From: Macrocystis pyrifera
Lineage: Eukaryota; Sar; Phaeophyceae; Laminariales; Laminariaceae
Assembly (NCBI GenBank): GCA_031763025.1
Contig: JASSKH010000010.1
Span: 14,525,427 to 14,589,426, forward strand
DNA: 64,000 nucleotides
Direction of reading: 5' to 3'
Positions 32,729-43,686 of this stretch are shown one piece after another. A program made the position numbers and the translations under genes. Below the pieces are notes generated by a model, which did no database searches, was not told where the DNA came from, and worked only from the letters and a program-made list of their open reading frames with translations. Numbering within the stretch: position 1 is the stretch's first letter; every line of letters starts with the position of its first letter.

Positions 32729-35049
32729 ATGAGGTTCTCGACTACTCTGAACGCGGTGGCAGCGATATGCCTCTCTTGCAGCGTGGAAAGCTTCACGATG
32801 GCACCGTTGCCCAAACGGCAGTGCCGATATAGCTCCGATCAGCTTGCCTCGTCACAGGGGTACTCTCCGCGAGCGCACATGATCCCTGTTCCAAGCAACA
32901 CCGCAACCATGGCTCTCACCATGATGGCCGGCTTCGGGGCCAAAAAGAAGGAGACACCGCCCACGCCCGGGGCGGGGAAGGGACAGCGGGTGTATGAGCG
33001 ACAGATGCGCTCGTTCAATGGGCTCAGGGGTGCTGGCGCCGAAGGGGTGGATGTGTACGTTCACAGAAAAGGGGAGGACAAGTTTATCTTCATGGGTAAG
33101 GCGGCTTGGAGCTCAGGGATCAGCGTGGAACGGGCTCTACAGGTGACTACGATCGGAGGTGTTACAGCAGTAGTACGTAGCTGAGCGACAAGTGGTATCG
33201 CTGGATGTTGGATTCAGAAGACTTGCGCGCTATGCATTGAGCGATAGGCGGGGGAGCGCGTGCACAACAACAAACGACCGTGATCGATCGTCTTACATAC
33301 GCCTCACAGCAACAGCACTTACAGTGTACACACGCGTACAGCATGACAGCATGTGGGATACCATGATCATACCTTGTACACACCCGGACGCCACAGGAGC
33401 AACACTCGTCTGTATCCTTGTGTTCCCGCTCTACGAGCGCGTGGCTAGAGGTAAGTGTGAGGGTGTGGTTAAAACCTCCGGCGAGACGTACCCGTAAAGC
33501 TCTACTGAATACTGGTGCGGTACTACACAGCAGAGACGTTCCCGTAAAGCTTTACTGAATACTGGCACGGTACTACAGCTGTATGCGGCAATAGCTCTTT
33601 ATCATTACGGCTTTTAATTTTTTACCTGCAACCCGGTGTCATTTCTCAACATGGGTCCGTGAAGAGCGTTGAGTTGCACAGGGGTCGATCTGCGATCGTG
33701 TTTTCAGCGCTCGTTTTTTCCAGAAGGGGAAGGTTAAGGTTGCCAATACCGAACACGGCGTTTTCGGAGAGATCTGGTCGAGAAACTTCCGAAAAATGTA
33801 ACGTTCGACTTTACGGTAGCACCCTTACTTTTGTCGAGAAAACGAGCGCTGATAAAAAACGGCATCACCCCTGCGCGAACTCAAAGCTCTTTGCCGTTTG
33901 TATATATGGGTGTGTTCGTTCTTGCCATACGTAGGCGGTTTCGGCTGCCGACACTCGAACCAACCAACCTTACCAAGAGCTACCGACTGCTGCTCTACGG
34001 CCGATTGTAAGTCGAGCGTGATTTGTTGACACCATGGTTATGTAGCAAGTACAGCCGGCGAGTGGAACAAAACCTCGTCCCTTCCTCTGCCACGCCCCAA
34101 CAGCCGGCGAGTGGAGCAAAGCCTTGTCCCTTCCTCTGCCACGCCCCATGAGGTTGGTACGTTGGTTACGAAGATGGAGCTTGGCCCGCCACGTTGACAT
34201 GAGGTAATGGCGAAAGCTCAAGGTACCGCGATCGATACTTCTATTAATAAGCATTTTCTCACGTCCTGTGATAGTATTCGACACCTTTTCCCCCAGCATG
34301 GCTTCGAAACTACAATTTTCTTCGCGGCCACAAACGTTCCCTCACAATCAGCTACGTAAAATAGAACGTCGTGCTGTGTAATACGAGCAGACTACATATT
34401 TTAGTTGCCTCCTCCTCATGGCTCCCCCGTTGTTTTTCCCGAGCGAGCTCGCTCCCACAACCCTCCTCGGCACTCAACAACCGCGCGTACGAACGTACTA
34501 CATATCCTGCCTCACGCACGGTTTCTTCGTTGTTTTCACGAACTAACGCACTCGCTCCGACGACCCTCCCCCCCCCCCCCCTCCTTCTCCTTATCCGCGC
34601 TCAACAACCGCGTCTTCTACTTGTTCTCGTGCTTCGTCATTTTCATTATAATACACCAGTGGCAAAAGACTCTTATCCTGGACCACGTAAAACTGCTCGA
34701 GCCCTCCTGGAGGACTAACCCAGCGCCGATGCGCATCTTCACCGCGCCTCTCAACAGTGAGGTCGAGGTCGCCAGAAACGTGCACGACCTCACGTGGGTG
34801 CTCGGCGGGAAGGGCAAGGGGCCTGTCAACGTCGACGGTATGCTCTCGACCGAGGTGGGCCTCAAGCCCGAGCTGTACCAGCGGGGCGAGGACTACTTCT
34901 ACGTGAGGAAGCTCGACGACGGGCGATCTCCCAGCGCCCCGTCTGACGTGATGATGGATACCATGGACAACCTCATAGCCGCAGGGGTAGTACCTGGCGC
35001 GCCGGGAGCGGTGGACCCGGCGGCGGCTGCCCCTCCGGCAGCCGAATGA
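32729..35049 (+). CDS. Conserved plastid-targeted protein, two exons
   Basis: Exons 32729-33142 and 34660-35049 join in phase 0 (CAG|GTGACT ... ACACCAG|TGG) to give 267 aa. The N-terminus MRFSTTLNAVAAICLSCSVE then SFTMAP looks like a signal peptide followed by a transit-like stretch led by Phe, the pattern of bipartite plastid import. The mature part holds RVYERQMRSFNGL, DVYVHRKGEDKFIFMGKA, then across the splice SVERALQ-WQKTLILDHVKLL, and FTAPLNSEVEVARNV. This resembles a conserved plastid family of algae and plants annotated only as a domain of unknown function (similar to DUF6523; name from memory). The start was chosen as the Met that opens the hydrophobic leader. The C-terminus is Ala/Pro-rich. 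The 1.5-kb intron carries direct repeats. Confidence 0.85.
33488..33577. repeat. Direct repeat pair (about 39 bp) in the plastid-gene intron
   Basis: Two copies of cccgtaaagct.tactgaata followed by ctgg..cggtactac begin at 33488 and 33539. Flanks are unrelated. Confidence 0.8.
33945..34015 (-). repeat. Degenerate tRNA-like segment
   Basis: The minus strand shows a D-arm-like gagcagcagtcggtagctc and ggttcgag of box B type. The outer ends tcggccg and cagccga pair at six of seven positions. The anticodon arm region is far too short, so this is a tRNA-derived pseudogene or SINE scrap, not a tRNA. Confidence 0.4.
34051..34148. repeat. 49-bp tandem duplication in the plastid-gene intron
   Basis: Two head-to-tail copies of acagccggcgagtgga.caaa followed by cttcctctgccacgcccca occur here. 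Confidence 0.85.
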
Positions 35050-37020
35050 TGAGGGGTGTTCAATTTTGAACACAATTCGTAGATGGTTAGCTTATGGTTT
35101 GGGGAGTTGTTGTTTTTTTTTGTTTTGAACCTCAGTCTACAGATGGTATTGCTCTGTGAGTTGGCGCAAGATGTAGGTAGTTTTGACTTCTACTACTGCA
35201 AGTCACAGAAGATGGTTTGCTTGTGATTTTTCGCACGCGGGACAGCAGTAGTAGGAATGATACTGGTGATGCCTTATGGCTGTTGCGGTACAGTAGCTCG
35301 AAGCCTACGATGCGGAATATCTGCCCACGACCAGACGGCCGGTGCGTGAGCGTCGCGAGGCTTTGAGCGAGCGGGTAGAATGTGTAAAGCCAGCGTTAGT
35401 ACCGCCGTATAACACGCAAGATAACACACACCCCCTCGGACGATTTTCAAAGCTGGGTTTCTCGACAACAGGGAGGGAGGGCGTACTGAATACGACGAGC
35501 GATGCGTCTATCTATGCATGCAACCTTCTCGACGAAACCTTTTACAAAGACACCGTTTTCGTAGTGTGTGCCCCCCATGTTTTTGAGGAAAGCGGGTCTG
35601 AAACTCGTCCCAGGGGGTGTGTTATCTTATCACCCAGTGTGATACGATACACGAGTAGACATAAGTGTGTTACCACCGACCACGTCTACGTAAAACTGGC
35701 GATTCAATCCTCCAATTTGATAAACGGTGATACGGCGGTTGTTGCTTGTCTTCCTCATCGGCGAATCAATTCGACAATGTACGCGCACGCTTCTCTTGGT
35801 GCCATACGCGGCTGCTGCTGTGTGTGCTGGCGATCGGTTAGCCGGTTCTGAGTGTTGGCTAGCTCCATGTTTTGTTTTTGCATTTTTTATAGCTCGCGCA
35901 GACCGGCGGTTGCGTCTGTGCAACGATGGTATTTTGGCTCGGCGTAGTGGTTTTGACTCTCACAAACACATGCGGGCTGAGCAGTAGAACGTAACCAGGC
36001 GTTTGTGTAACTGGTGACTTGAAATTTCGTGCACGAAAAGTGTATCGTGGTGTAATACCGAAAAATGTTGTTGCCGCTCTTGAAAGTGCTGTCGTGGAAG
36101 CACCCTCGTGCCGCGGCTACAACGCTACCGAAGTACCACCTTCGACTGTGTCACTAGCATATGATGAAACCTGTGCGTTTGTGCAGGGATGTGCTCGAAA
36201 ATTATCGTGTGATTTGACAACTGATACTACTTGGCGTTTGTTCAAAAGTTGCGCTCGAGTGCTCCCGGGTGATTGGACAACCTGAACAAGAACGAAGTCC
36301 CCGTCTAGCGGAAAATCGACGACGGCTACAGTTAGCGTTGGCGTTTACGCGAAATACCCGTGCCGTCAGATTCGCGAGAGGTCCGATCTCGGAAATCTCA
36401 ATTCCCCACCCCTCGGAGTATGCCATATAGGGGGTTTCGACGAGAGGACACAAGATGTCCATGAGGATGTACTCGGCTGGTGTGCTGGCGTCTCGAATGT
36501 GCGGCACTCTCGCGTGCTGTTTGAGAAATAGTCTAACCGATCAAGCTATAGATCCAGCGAACAAATCTGCCGCGGAGGGGGTCCGTTGACCGGGTGGGCT
36601 CGAGACCACTCGCAAACCTGGCTCTCGGAATTGAATCGCTAAATTTTCGAGCAAGCTCTCCCGGTGGCTCTCGCTGCCAGGTCCTTGGCCACTCTCCGGA
36701 CTTGATCCTCTCGAATACAGGCGACAGCGTGGCGAGCACGAATGGCAAGGTAATCTTACGACGGCAGCCCACCGCAACTCACATACTCGGTCAGCCCTAG
36801 GATACAACCCCGATCACGGAAATAGGGCTAAATCCCCGACACGTTCGAGCACAGGGTGACATTACGGCCACCACGAGCGAGCAGGGTTTGTCTTCCAACC
36901 ATGCAAGGTTATTACGTACACCTCACGGTTCAACCCCGGTGGACAACTACGCGCGAGGCATCGACGAACGAAACCGTGCTCACACGAACCACCATTTCGT
37001 AGTGGGGTATACTCTCTGAG

Positions 37021-37050
37021 AAAAAAAAAAAAAAAAAAAAAACAAAAAAA
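37021..37050 (+). repeat. A22 tract
   Basis: Twenty-two A, a C and seven more A follow ctctgag. It could be a retroposed poly-A tail, but no SINE or LINE body was identified immediately upstream. Confidence 0.8.
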
Positions 37051-38291
37051 CGGGTTTTAGCCTATTCAAGGTGTACGTACCCGGACGCGGGGTCAAACAT
37101 TCAGCGGCCGTGGGCGCCGTTGGACCGGAGTTTTTTTGCTAAGAAAGAGCGCGAGAACCGCGAGGAACAATAAGGATGGTACCATCGATGGAAACCATGC
37201 CTGCCTAAAAACGACGGGGCATTCGTGTATCGTATGGCGGTTCAGGAGAGCGAGGTCAGCGGGCGTGTTTGTGGCCGGAGTAGCCACGAGAGCGGTGGCG
37301 ACGGAAATACTAAGGGACGGTGACTTGTCAAGGCACGAGAGGATAGAGTGCGACAACACCGGAGGACGGTCACACATAGAGTAAGGGGAGTAGCGCGACG
37401 GCTGACTCTCAATCGCACGACACGTACATGTAAGCGGGGCGTACCATGATCGATAGGGTCGCCGTCGCCGGCTGCTAGAAATAGGGACGGGGATGCAACA
37501 CTTGACGAACGGTAGCACGGGAATAACAGAAGGCTGGGCTATGCATAGCGACCTGTACACGACAGCACAGGCGAATCGACGCCAGGAGTGCGCCAGCGTT
37601 CGCGACACGATAAGCGGCGATGTGGAACTGTAACGGGAACAGCGGGAGCGTAAGGTGCTGGCGTTAATGCAAGGGGGGAACGTGCACGGGCCACGCACCT
37701 GGCGACTAATATGACGAGTCGCGGCGTAATCCCACTTTCATGTACACAGTGTTAGAATATACATACCGGTATATAGTGGCAAAACAATATAAAATAAGAA
37801 ATACATGTGGTATACATGCGAGTCCTCGAGCGCATACGCGAACACGTTGACACACGCACAGAAAAACAGCGAGCGCACGAACCAGTATATTTTGCATCCG
37901 TGACACTTATTTTGACCGATCAAGTCTATATCACATATAATCGACAACTGTTTCACGCCTGTACCCGCGTGGTAGAAACTGTATGGAATATAAATATATG
38001 TATATATATCATACTACTGATATTCATAGACCGTCAATCCGAAGTGTCGTTGCAATTGATTGCCCTTACGTCCGCCATGTCTCTCGGCGGGTGCGTCTGG
38101 TCACAGTCGCATCGAACCTACGTTAGCTTCAAGTACATCGCAACCCACGGAAGTGAGTGGTGCACCGTATCTCAGGTGTCTGTAATTGCTTGCTATAACA
38201 AACATAATTGTACATCGTGCCGTATCAAGCGTGGTAGGATCTGCCAGTGTATGGCTCGTGACCCTATCATGGAGGCACCGAGAAGTAGGTT

Positions 38292-38908
38292 TCTCGTTCC
38301 CATTTTTTCCCCAAATCTGAAAGTCGAGGAACAAATGGGATGAGGGGGCGAGGACCAAGCGAAACGTAGAAAACATGCCGACTGTGGCAGACGTTATGCG
38401 TGCTTCGTTAGACGAACGCGTATGGTAACTGCGGTGGGGGGCGAGCTGCGGTATCTGAGAAAAAATAGTGTGGGAGACCACCTACATAAACGCTCCGCCT
38501 TTGTCGCCATTCAAGCACGACATAAGCGTATGTTAGTTCCGGAAGAACCGCACGGAGACACGCTACAACATTGCGTGCCGACAACCAGGTAAACGCGTTC
38601 CGGGTGCATCACACCGCGATCGCATACCTCAGCGCGTATCACCGTCAGAGGGGTCTGGAAAATCGTACACGACGTTCCCACGGGACAACCAACGGTAGCA
38701 GAACCCCTAATCAACTAGGCTACAAGTGTGGGGACAATAAGGAATAGAAGGCACCCGCAAAAAGGATACGCATCAAAAGAGCGACGACATTGAGATAAGA
38801 GAAGGGTCAACAAGTATGGGTGTGATCTCATGCCGCAGCGGAGAGAGGCCTCGTTGATCCCAAACTACATACGAATTAACGTACGACGCGATGTTACAAC
38901 AGTAATTA
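38292..38908. repeat. Dispersed 617-bp repeat, copy 1
   Basis: This is nearly identical to 61108-61722, starting ctcgttcccatttt and ending acgcgatgttacaacagtaat. It includes tagcctagttgattaggggt on the minus strand, a box-A-like motif. No protein domain was recognised. Confidence 0.9.
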
Positions 38909-39473
38909 TCGGGCTGACTGCGCTGCAAAAAACATTGTCAGAAAATGGCACAGGGTATCTATAGGGCCGACTGCACTGCACACCGCAAAAAAAAAAAACA
39001 GACCACAAAAACAGAGAGCGCGCAACAAACGGTAGAGTTTATCGGGCTGACTGCGCCGTGAAAAAAACTCTACGCAGACCTTTGTTCTGCTCGGTCTAAG
39101 TTGCCAAAACAAGTGCGTTTCCTCTCATCCTCGTGTTCGGAGTTGCTCTCGTCCTTGCGCGGAGTTTCTCTTGTCGCTCATGCGGAGTCACATCAGCAGC
39201 TATGGTATAGCAGAGGGGTGCACTTGCAATGTTCTGAGGCTGCTCGCTTCAGGAGCTCTATTTATCACCCAAAAAAGGGCTGCAAGACAAATTGTACGCT
39301 TTACCCGATGGGCAGTACCATGGCCTTAAAGTAGCTTCTTATCGAAAACTACATAACGATGTTTTGGGTAGATACTCAGTCGAGGAGCCCCCCATCAATC
39401 CTAAAGTAGGTTGGCCAAAAAGTGCTACCCTTCTATATATTGTAGAACGCGTCAATCAGTGGAGCTTTTCATC

Positions 39474-40642
39474 GGCATGCACGAGATGTCCCTTGCAGAG
39501 GGAGAAGGTTGAAGGCCGGCACGACGGCGGCGCCTCGCGTGGAGCTGATCCGCGCCTTTCCGCCGCTGCATTCCATCCACTGCAGGAGCCCCAACACCTT
39601 CTCCGTAGGGGTGTTGTACAGGCCCTGTTACGACACCGGATGATGGTGGTAGATTGTTTTATTGGCTGGGGGGTGGTGAATAATCGTGGTCGAGTTAGAC
39701 GCACATGGCTCACTGGAATCAACGGCTAGCTCGCTCGCTCGCTCGCTCTGAGTTGCGAGCACTTGCATAGAGGTGTGACTACTGTACTATGCTTGATTAT
39801 TGACGATGAATTACCATGTCTGCAAGCCTCTTGCCGAGCCGATTAGGTCCCACACAGTTTTGCGAGGACACCCACGGAGTCAAAGGAGAAGCAATGTATG
39901 TGGTTGGGGCGAACCAAAGAAAGATAGTGGGGATCGACCTACAGCATGTCGCATCACGAGAGCAAGAGTGTGAGGTAGCAACTTTTGATGAGGCTCTGAA
40001 CAGCGGGAACTAATAAATGGAAATACCGTATCCAACTCACGCGTTGTTTGTCGAACCACGTGCACCCAATGCCCACCAGCCCCAACCATGCCATCCACTC
40101 GCCCAGCCCAAGCCCTACTCCGGCAGCAGGTGCTGCCGAACCTCTGACGTTATTCCCACGCCCGTCGTTTCCGTTCCGACCCCCTCCTCCTCCCCCTCGC
40201 GACGACCCTTCTCTGGCAGCTATACTCTCCAGCGTGAGAAGACTCTCGTTGGGGTAAGCAAGTTCTACGTAGATGCGATGCGCGTTTTCGCGGGGTAAGA
40301 TGCTTGGCGTCAGCTCGAAGTCCTAGTAGAATGACGACGAAATGCCATATTGTCAAGGACAGAACGGAGGCACACGGGGTGGAAGGAGGTAATAAAATAC
40401 CCGGTTAATCTTCAACAGTTTTCTCTCAAGTGTGAGGCAGTGTCCCCGCTACTCAGTGAGCGCATGGAGGAGGCACAGCCGCAGGAAGCAGACTGTGGGA
40501 AAGCTACGCGGGAGTCGTAAATGCAGCGCTAAAAACAGAGACACATCGGTGGGGGGTGCACCTCGACCTTGGTTACCTTGCAGAGAGAAGTCAGAGCTGC
40601 CAATGGCAGTACTCGTCTCCCGCGGGCGCTGGAAGCGCCCAC
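39474..40642 (-). CDS. Two possible exons of an unidentified minus-strand gene
   Basis: Segment about 39474-39627 follows a good acceptor (gtcgtaacag) and reads GLYNTPTEKVLGLLQWMECS, then KARISSTRGAAVVPAFNLLP. Segment 40577-40642 is bounded by ctgag and a GTAACC donor and reads GRFQRPRETSTAIGSSDFSL. Both look protein-like and are unlike neighbouring non-coding DNA. Their phases do not agree directly, so another exon would be needed between them. TPTEKVLGLL faintly recalls the region before cyclic-nucleotide phosphodiesterase domains, but no catalytic motif was found. Confidence 0.3.
39728..39750. repeat. (GCTC)n microsatellite
   Basis: About five tandem gctc units lie here. Confidence 0.8.
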
Positions 40643-41125
40643 CTCAGGTGAACAAACAGTGGCATAGTGAGAGAAAATTGCTTCCAGGGCGCGCCTGGTA
40701 GCAAGAAACGGAATCAGCGGGAGGCGCGCGCATTCACGAGTATAGGTGGAGATCGGGGACGATTCTGGATGAACACGTTTCGAGAGTTTTGGCGACCCGA
40801 GGGTAGGACGGAGAACTAATCCGAAGCACAGGTCCACACAGCTCACTTGTCCAACTGCACACAAGAGCTGTCAGGGTTGTCTCTGTACGTAGTGGTACTC
40901 ACATGATCGCATTCAATGAGCGTCGCTTACAACGCTTCGGGGGCGAGGCGAGGTACTGCTCACAAAAAAGCTAAAGCGCAACGTATGACGCGTCCAACCA
41001 TGCATACAAAATTATCAAGTACAGCTAGTGTGGAACGGGTGCCGCCACCCGAAAAAAAAGAAGCGAACTTTGAAGTGACGCATGCCCGTTGTGAGCTCGT
41101 GTATGAGGTACGCAATCACCAACCG

Positions 41126-43118
41126 TTACACCGCTCGCCTTTCCCTTTTGAGCACTCGCTCGGCGCCGGCTAACATGCCCTCGAGATGCATCCCTTCCAA
41201 CGAGGACCCCGCAGATTCAACGGAGTTGGCGGCAGCTGCTGCTCCGACAGTCGCGTCCTTGATCTTACCGTTAGGAAAAAGAAGGTTTTGCGGCAACCGG
41301 GAGGGAAAAGGGGGGAGGGCGTATTCAGTTGTTTGTTGTCTTGGTCATTTGACCATTTACCACGCATCCATTTCGAGACGGAGCACCGCTCCTGCTCCTG
41401 ACAGAGACACCTCCAACATTTGGGAGGGGGGGCGTCAGGTTTCTATTCGTTGCTCTAGAGGGCCGATAGACCGGACGTGGTCGTCAGATACGCCATGCTA
41501 GGACATGTATACTGTATACAGTGTCACAGCAAAGTCGCGGAGAGAAATAGACACAGCCACATACACACGTGCCAGTAGCGTAGGAAAAAGACGAAGACTC
41601 GATATTCGTGCACAAATTATTGGCAACCTTCCCACCCACGTGCGCGTACGCTTGCTACGCGCCCCTTTCTCGCATTGCCCACTCACGTGCCGGCTCGACG
41701 CGTTCTGGGCCAGGCTTACCCCCAGCAGCGCAGGTTGCAACATTGTGGACAGTTGTTCCAGAGCGCTTTCCTTCGACTCCCCAGCGAACCTGCACTTCAC
41801 CATGGACATCATCGTCTTGAAGTACTGCCGTCCACAGGGGGCGGTAGGGAGAGGGTCTGGGTGGAGTTGGACTAGGTAGGGTTGGGAACGGGAGCCGTAA
41901 TATAAGCCCAACAGGGAAGGCTGATTGATTCAGATCGATTTGTTTGTCCTCCTACGCCAAACGAAGGGAGTTTACACACGGATAGAGGTGAGAAGCGGAC
42001 TCAGATCTGATGTCCAAAACAGGCGAGATAAGGTTTCTCAACAGAAGGGAGAGACAGGTTTGAAAGATTGGGAACAGGTGCGGCAAAATAACATATATAT
42101 ATAGCGGGGAAGGCTTGATTCGGCGATTTGTTTATTCCCGTAGGTGGAACAAAGGGGGTGTACGGAAAGAGGCGAAAAAAAAAACGCGCAGCATTGAATA
42201 ATAAAAAACACACTCAGCACGATGCGAGCTTTGTCGGGCGCAGGTAACCGTCAGCGCATCGCCATGTCGCCGGTCGTCCATTGCCAGCGGCGCCGTGCCC
42301 AGCGAGACCTATCAATACTGGGCCCGCCGATATATGGTGGCGACCGCTTGTGCTCCCGCTTATTTGCGACGACACTAATAAACTTCGCCCGCACGCTTTC
42401 TGTACACCCCCTCTACCACTTAGATCCCCCTCAACTAGGAGAATACGTCTCCCGAGTATTCCCACTTCTCTCGCATATCCTATCGAAGCTTTCCATGCCA
42501 TATCGAGCTTCGATATGGCGTGTCGAACGCGGATTGCCTTCCACCCTTTGCCATCCTCGTCTCTTTCATACTGATACTTGACGAAAACTTTCGACATATC
42601 CAAATATCGAAAATTGTTCAAAATAGATTTACCAGGCACCATCATTTATCGATATCGCATCGATTGATATATCATTTATCTATGTCGTGTCGATTCAAAT
42701 TGTATAATTTGTCAATACCGTATCACTTCTATAGTCCCCACACCTCTCGATAACCAAGGCGCCCCTTGCCCACGGCGTTCCGTCGGAGCTGCATGTCCGC
42801 ATGCGCCAGGGTCGGCCCGCCCGCGCCGCTCCGAACGACTCCACAAGTATGCGCCAGGCGCCGTACCGCGAAGACAGGAATTGTTGCTGCGGCATCGCTT
42901 GACACACCAGCGGCGTACAACACGTCACCCGTGACGCCGCCTCTTCCGACTTCGCCCCCGCTAGCAGCTGCCGGAGTGGTGGCCTCGCCACTCAGCAGGA
43001 AGAACCACGAGGAAGAAAGGGCCTGCGCGGATCCGTTGATCAAGGATCGTAGGCGTGCGTGCGCTTCTACTTTCGCTGTCGTGTCCGCCTTTTTTTGTTC
43101 GAAGTTGTTCGCGCGCAA
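41126..43118 (-). CDS. Three minus-strand exons, probably 3' end of the coiled-coil gene
   Basis: Exons 41720-41824 (YFKTMMSMVKCRFAGESKES...QPALLG) and 41126-41263 (IKDATVGAAAANSVESAGSS...VLKRERRAV, stop at 41126) join in phase 0 with good GTAAGC and branch/acceptor signals. An upstream segment ending at 42744 (QLRRNAVGKGRLGYRE, donor GTGTGG) also ends in phase 0; it is open back to about 43118 (LRSLINGSAQALSSSWFFLL). They lie just downstream of the coiled-coil gene on the same strand. They could be its real C-terminus, if its exon 7 splices at AAAGAG|GTGAAG instead of reading to TGA, or a small separate gene. Function is unknown. Confidence 0.5.
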
Positions 43119-43686
43119 CGGCGGTCACACGGCGCAAGGTAAGCACGTGGAAATATGGGACGAGGAAGGGCGGAAGGAGAGTTTGAGCTAGGTTCCCGGG
43201 GCCTGCACGCACACGAGTCGCCGCTCGCGCGAAGTGCGGTGGCTATCGCCCGCGCCGGAGGCGCATGCACGCTGTACCAAGACTGAGATTGCATAAGTTA
43301 TTATTCACAAGGAGACCGTGGGGGGTAACGATAGAGCACGTTCAGTTCGGGGCCGTCGCTTGCCAATAACTCGGTTGTTGGCAGCGAAGGATTTTGTCAC
43401 GCGCACAGCGTGGTCAGGAGGCATGACTCAAACCCCCACACGCACTAACATGCGCCCGTGAGCCATCGCGACGGCTCTCTATTCGCAAACGCGGTAACGT
43501 AATACGCGAGTCATTTGCCCTTCCCGCGATCAATCATGCCTACCAGTACTGTTTTGATGTGGGCGACAACAAGGAAGGAGGTCACTGCTTAAAAGTAATG
43601 CGTCATACCCTGGTACTCGTTATGATCTGCGTGAGCGCGCGACACGAAGCAATAGCGACGGCTCTGGCACCGACGGCCGACCCTTC

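Larger units (their letters stand above)
35050..39470. other. Intergenic, repeat-bearing, no supported gene
   Basis: Contents include AT-rich DNA near 37.7-38.1 kb, an A22 tract at 37021-37042, and a tRNA-like minus-strand segment near 36.5 kb with a box-A-like tagcttgatcgg. It also holds a dispersed repeat listed separately. Long open frames such as the minus-strand one at 37093-37698 have no recognisable content. Confidence 0.45.

Noticed and set aside
33945-34015. tRNA gene in the plastid-protein intron
   Set aside because: The acceptor-like ends pair, but the anticodon region is too short by more than ten bases.
32729-35049. Naming the plastid protein HHL1
   Set aside because: The remembered plant HHL1 sequence does not share the blocks seen here, so only a family of unknown function is suggested.
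37093-37698. 201-codon minus-strand open frame
   Set aside because: No recognisable motif, unusual Arg/Ser/Cys composition, no splice or start context, and it lies in repeat-bearing intergenic DNA.
39474-39627. Cyclic-nucleotide phosphodiesterase gene
   Set aside because: Only a ten-residue resemblance before the catalytic domain; no metal-binding HD or HN motifs were found nearby.
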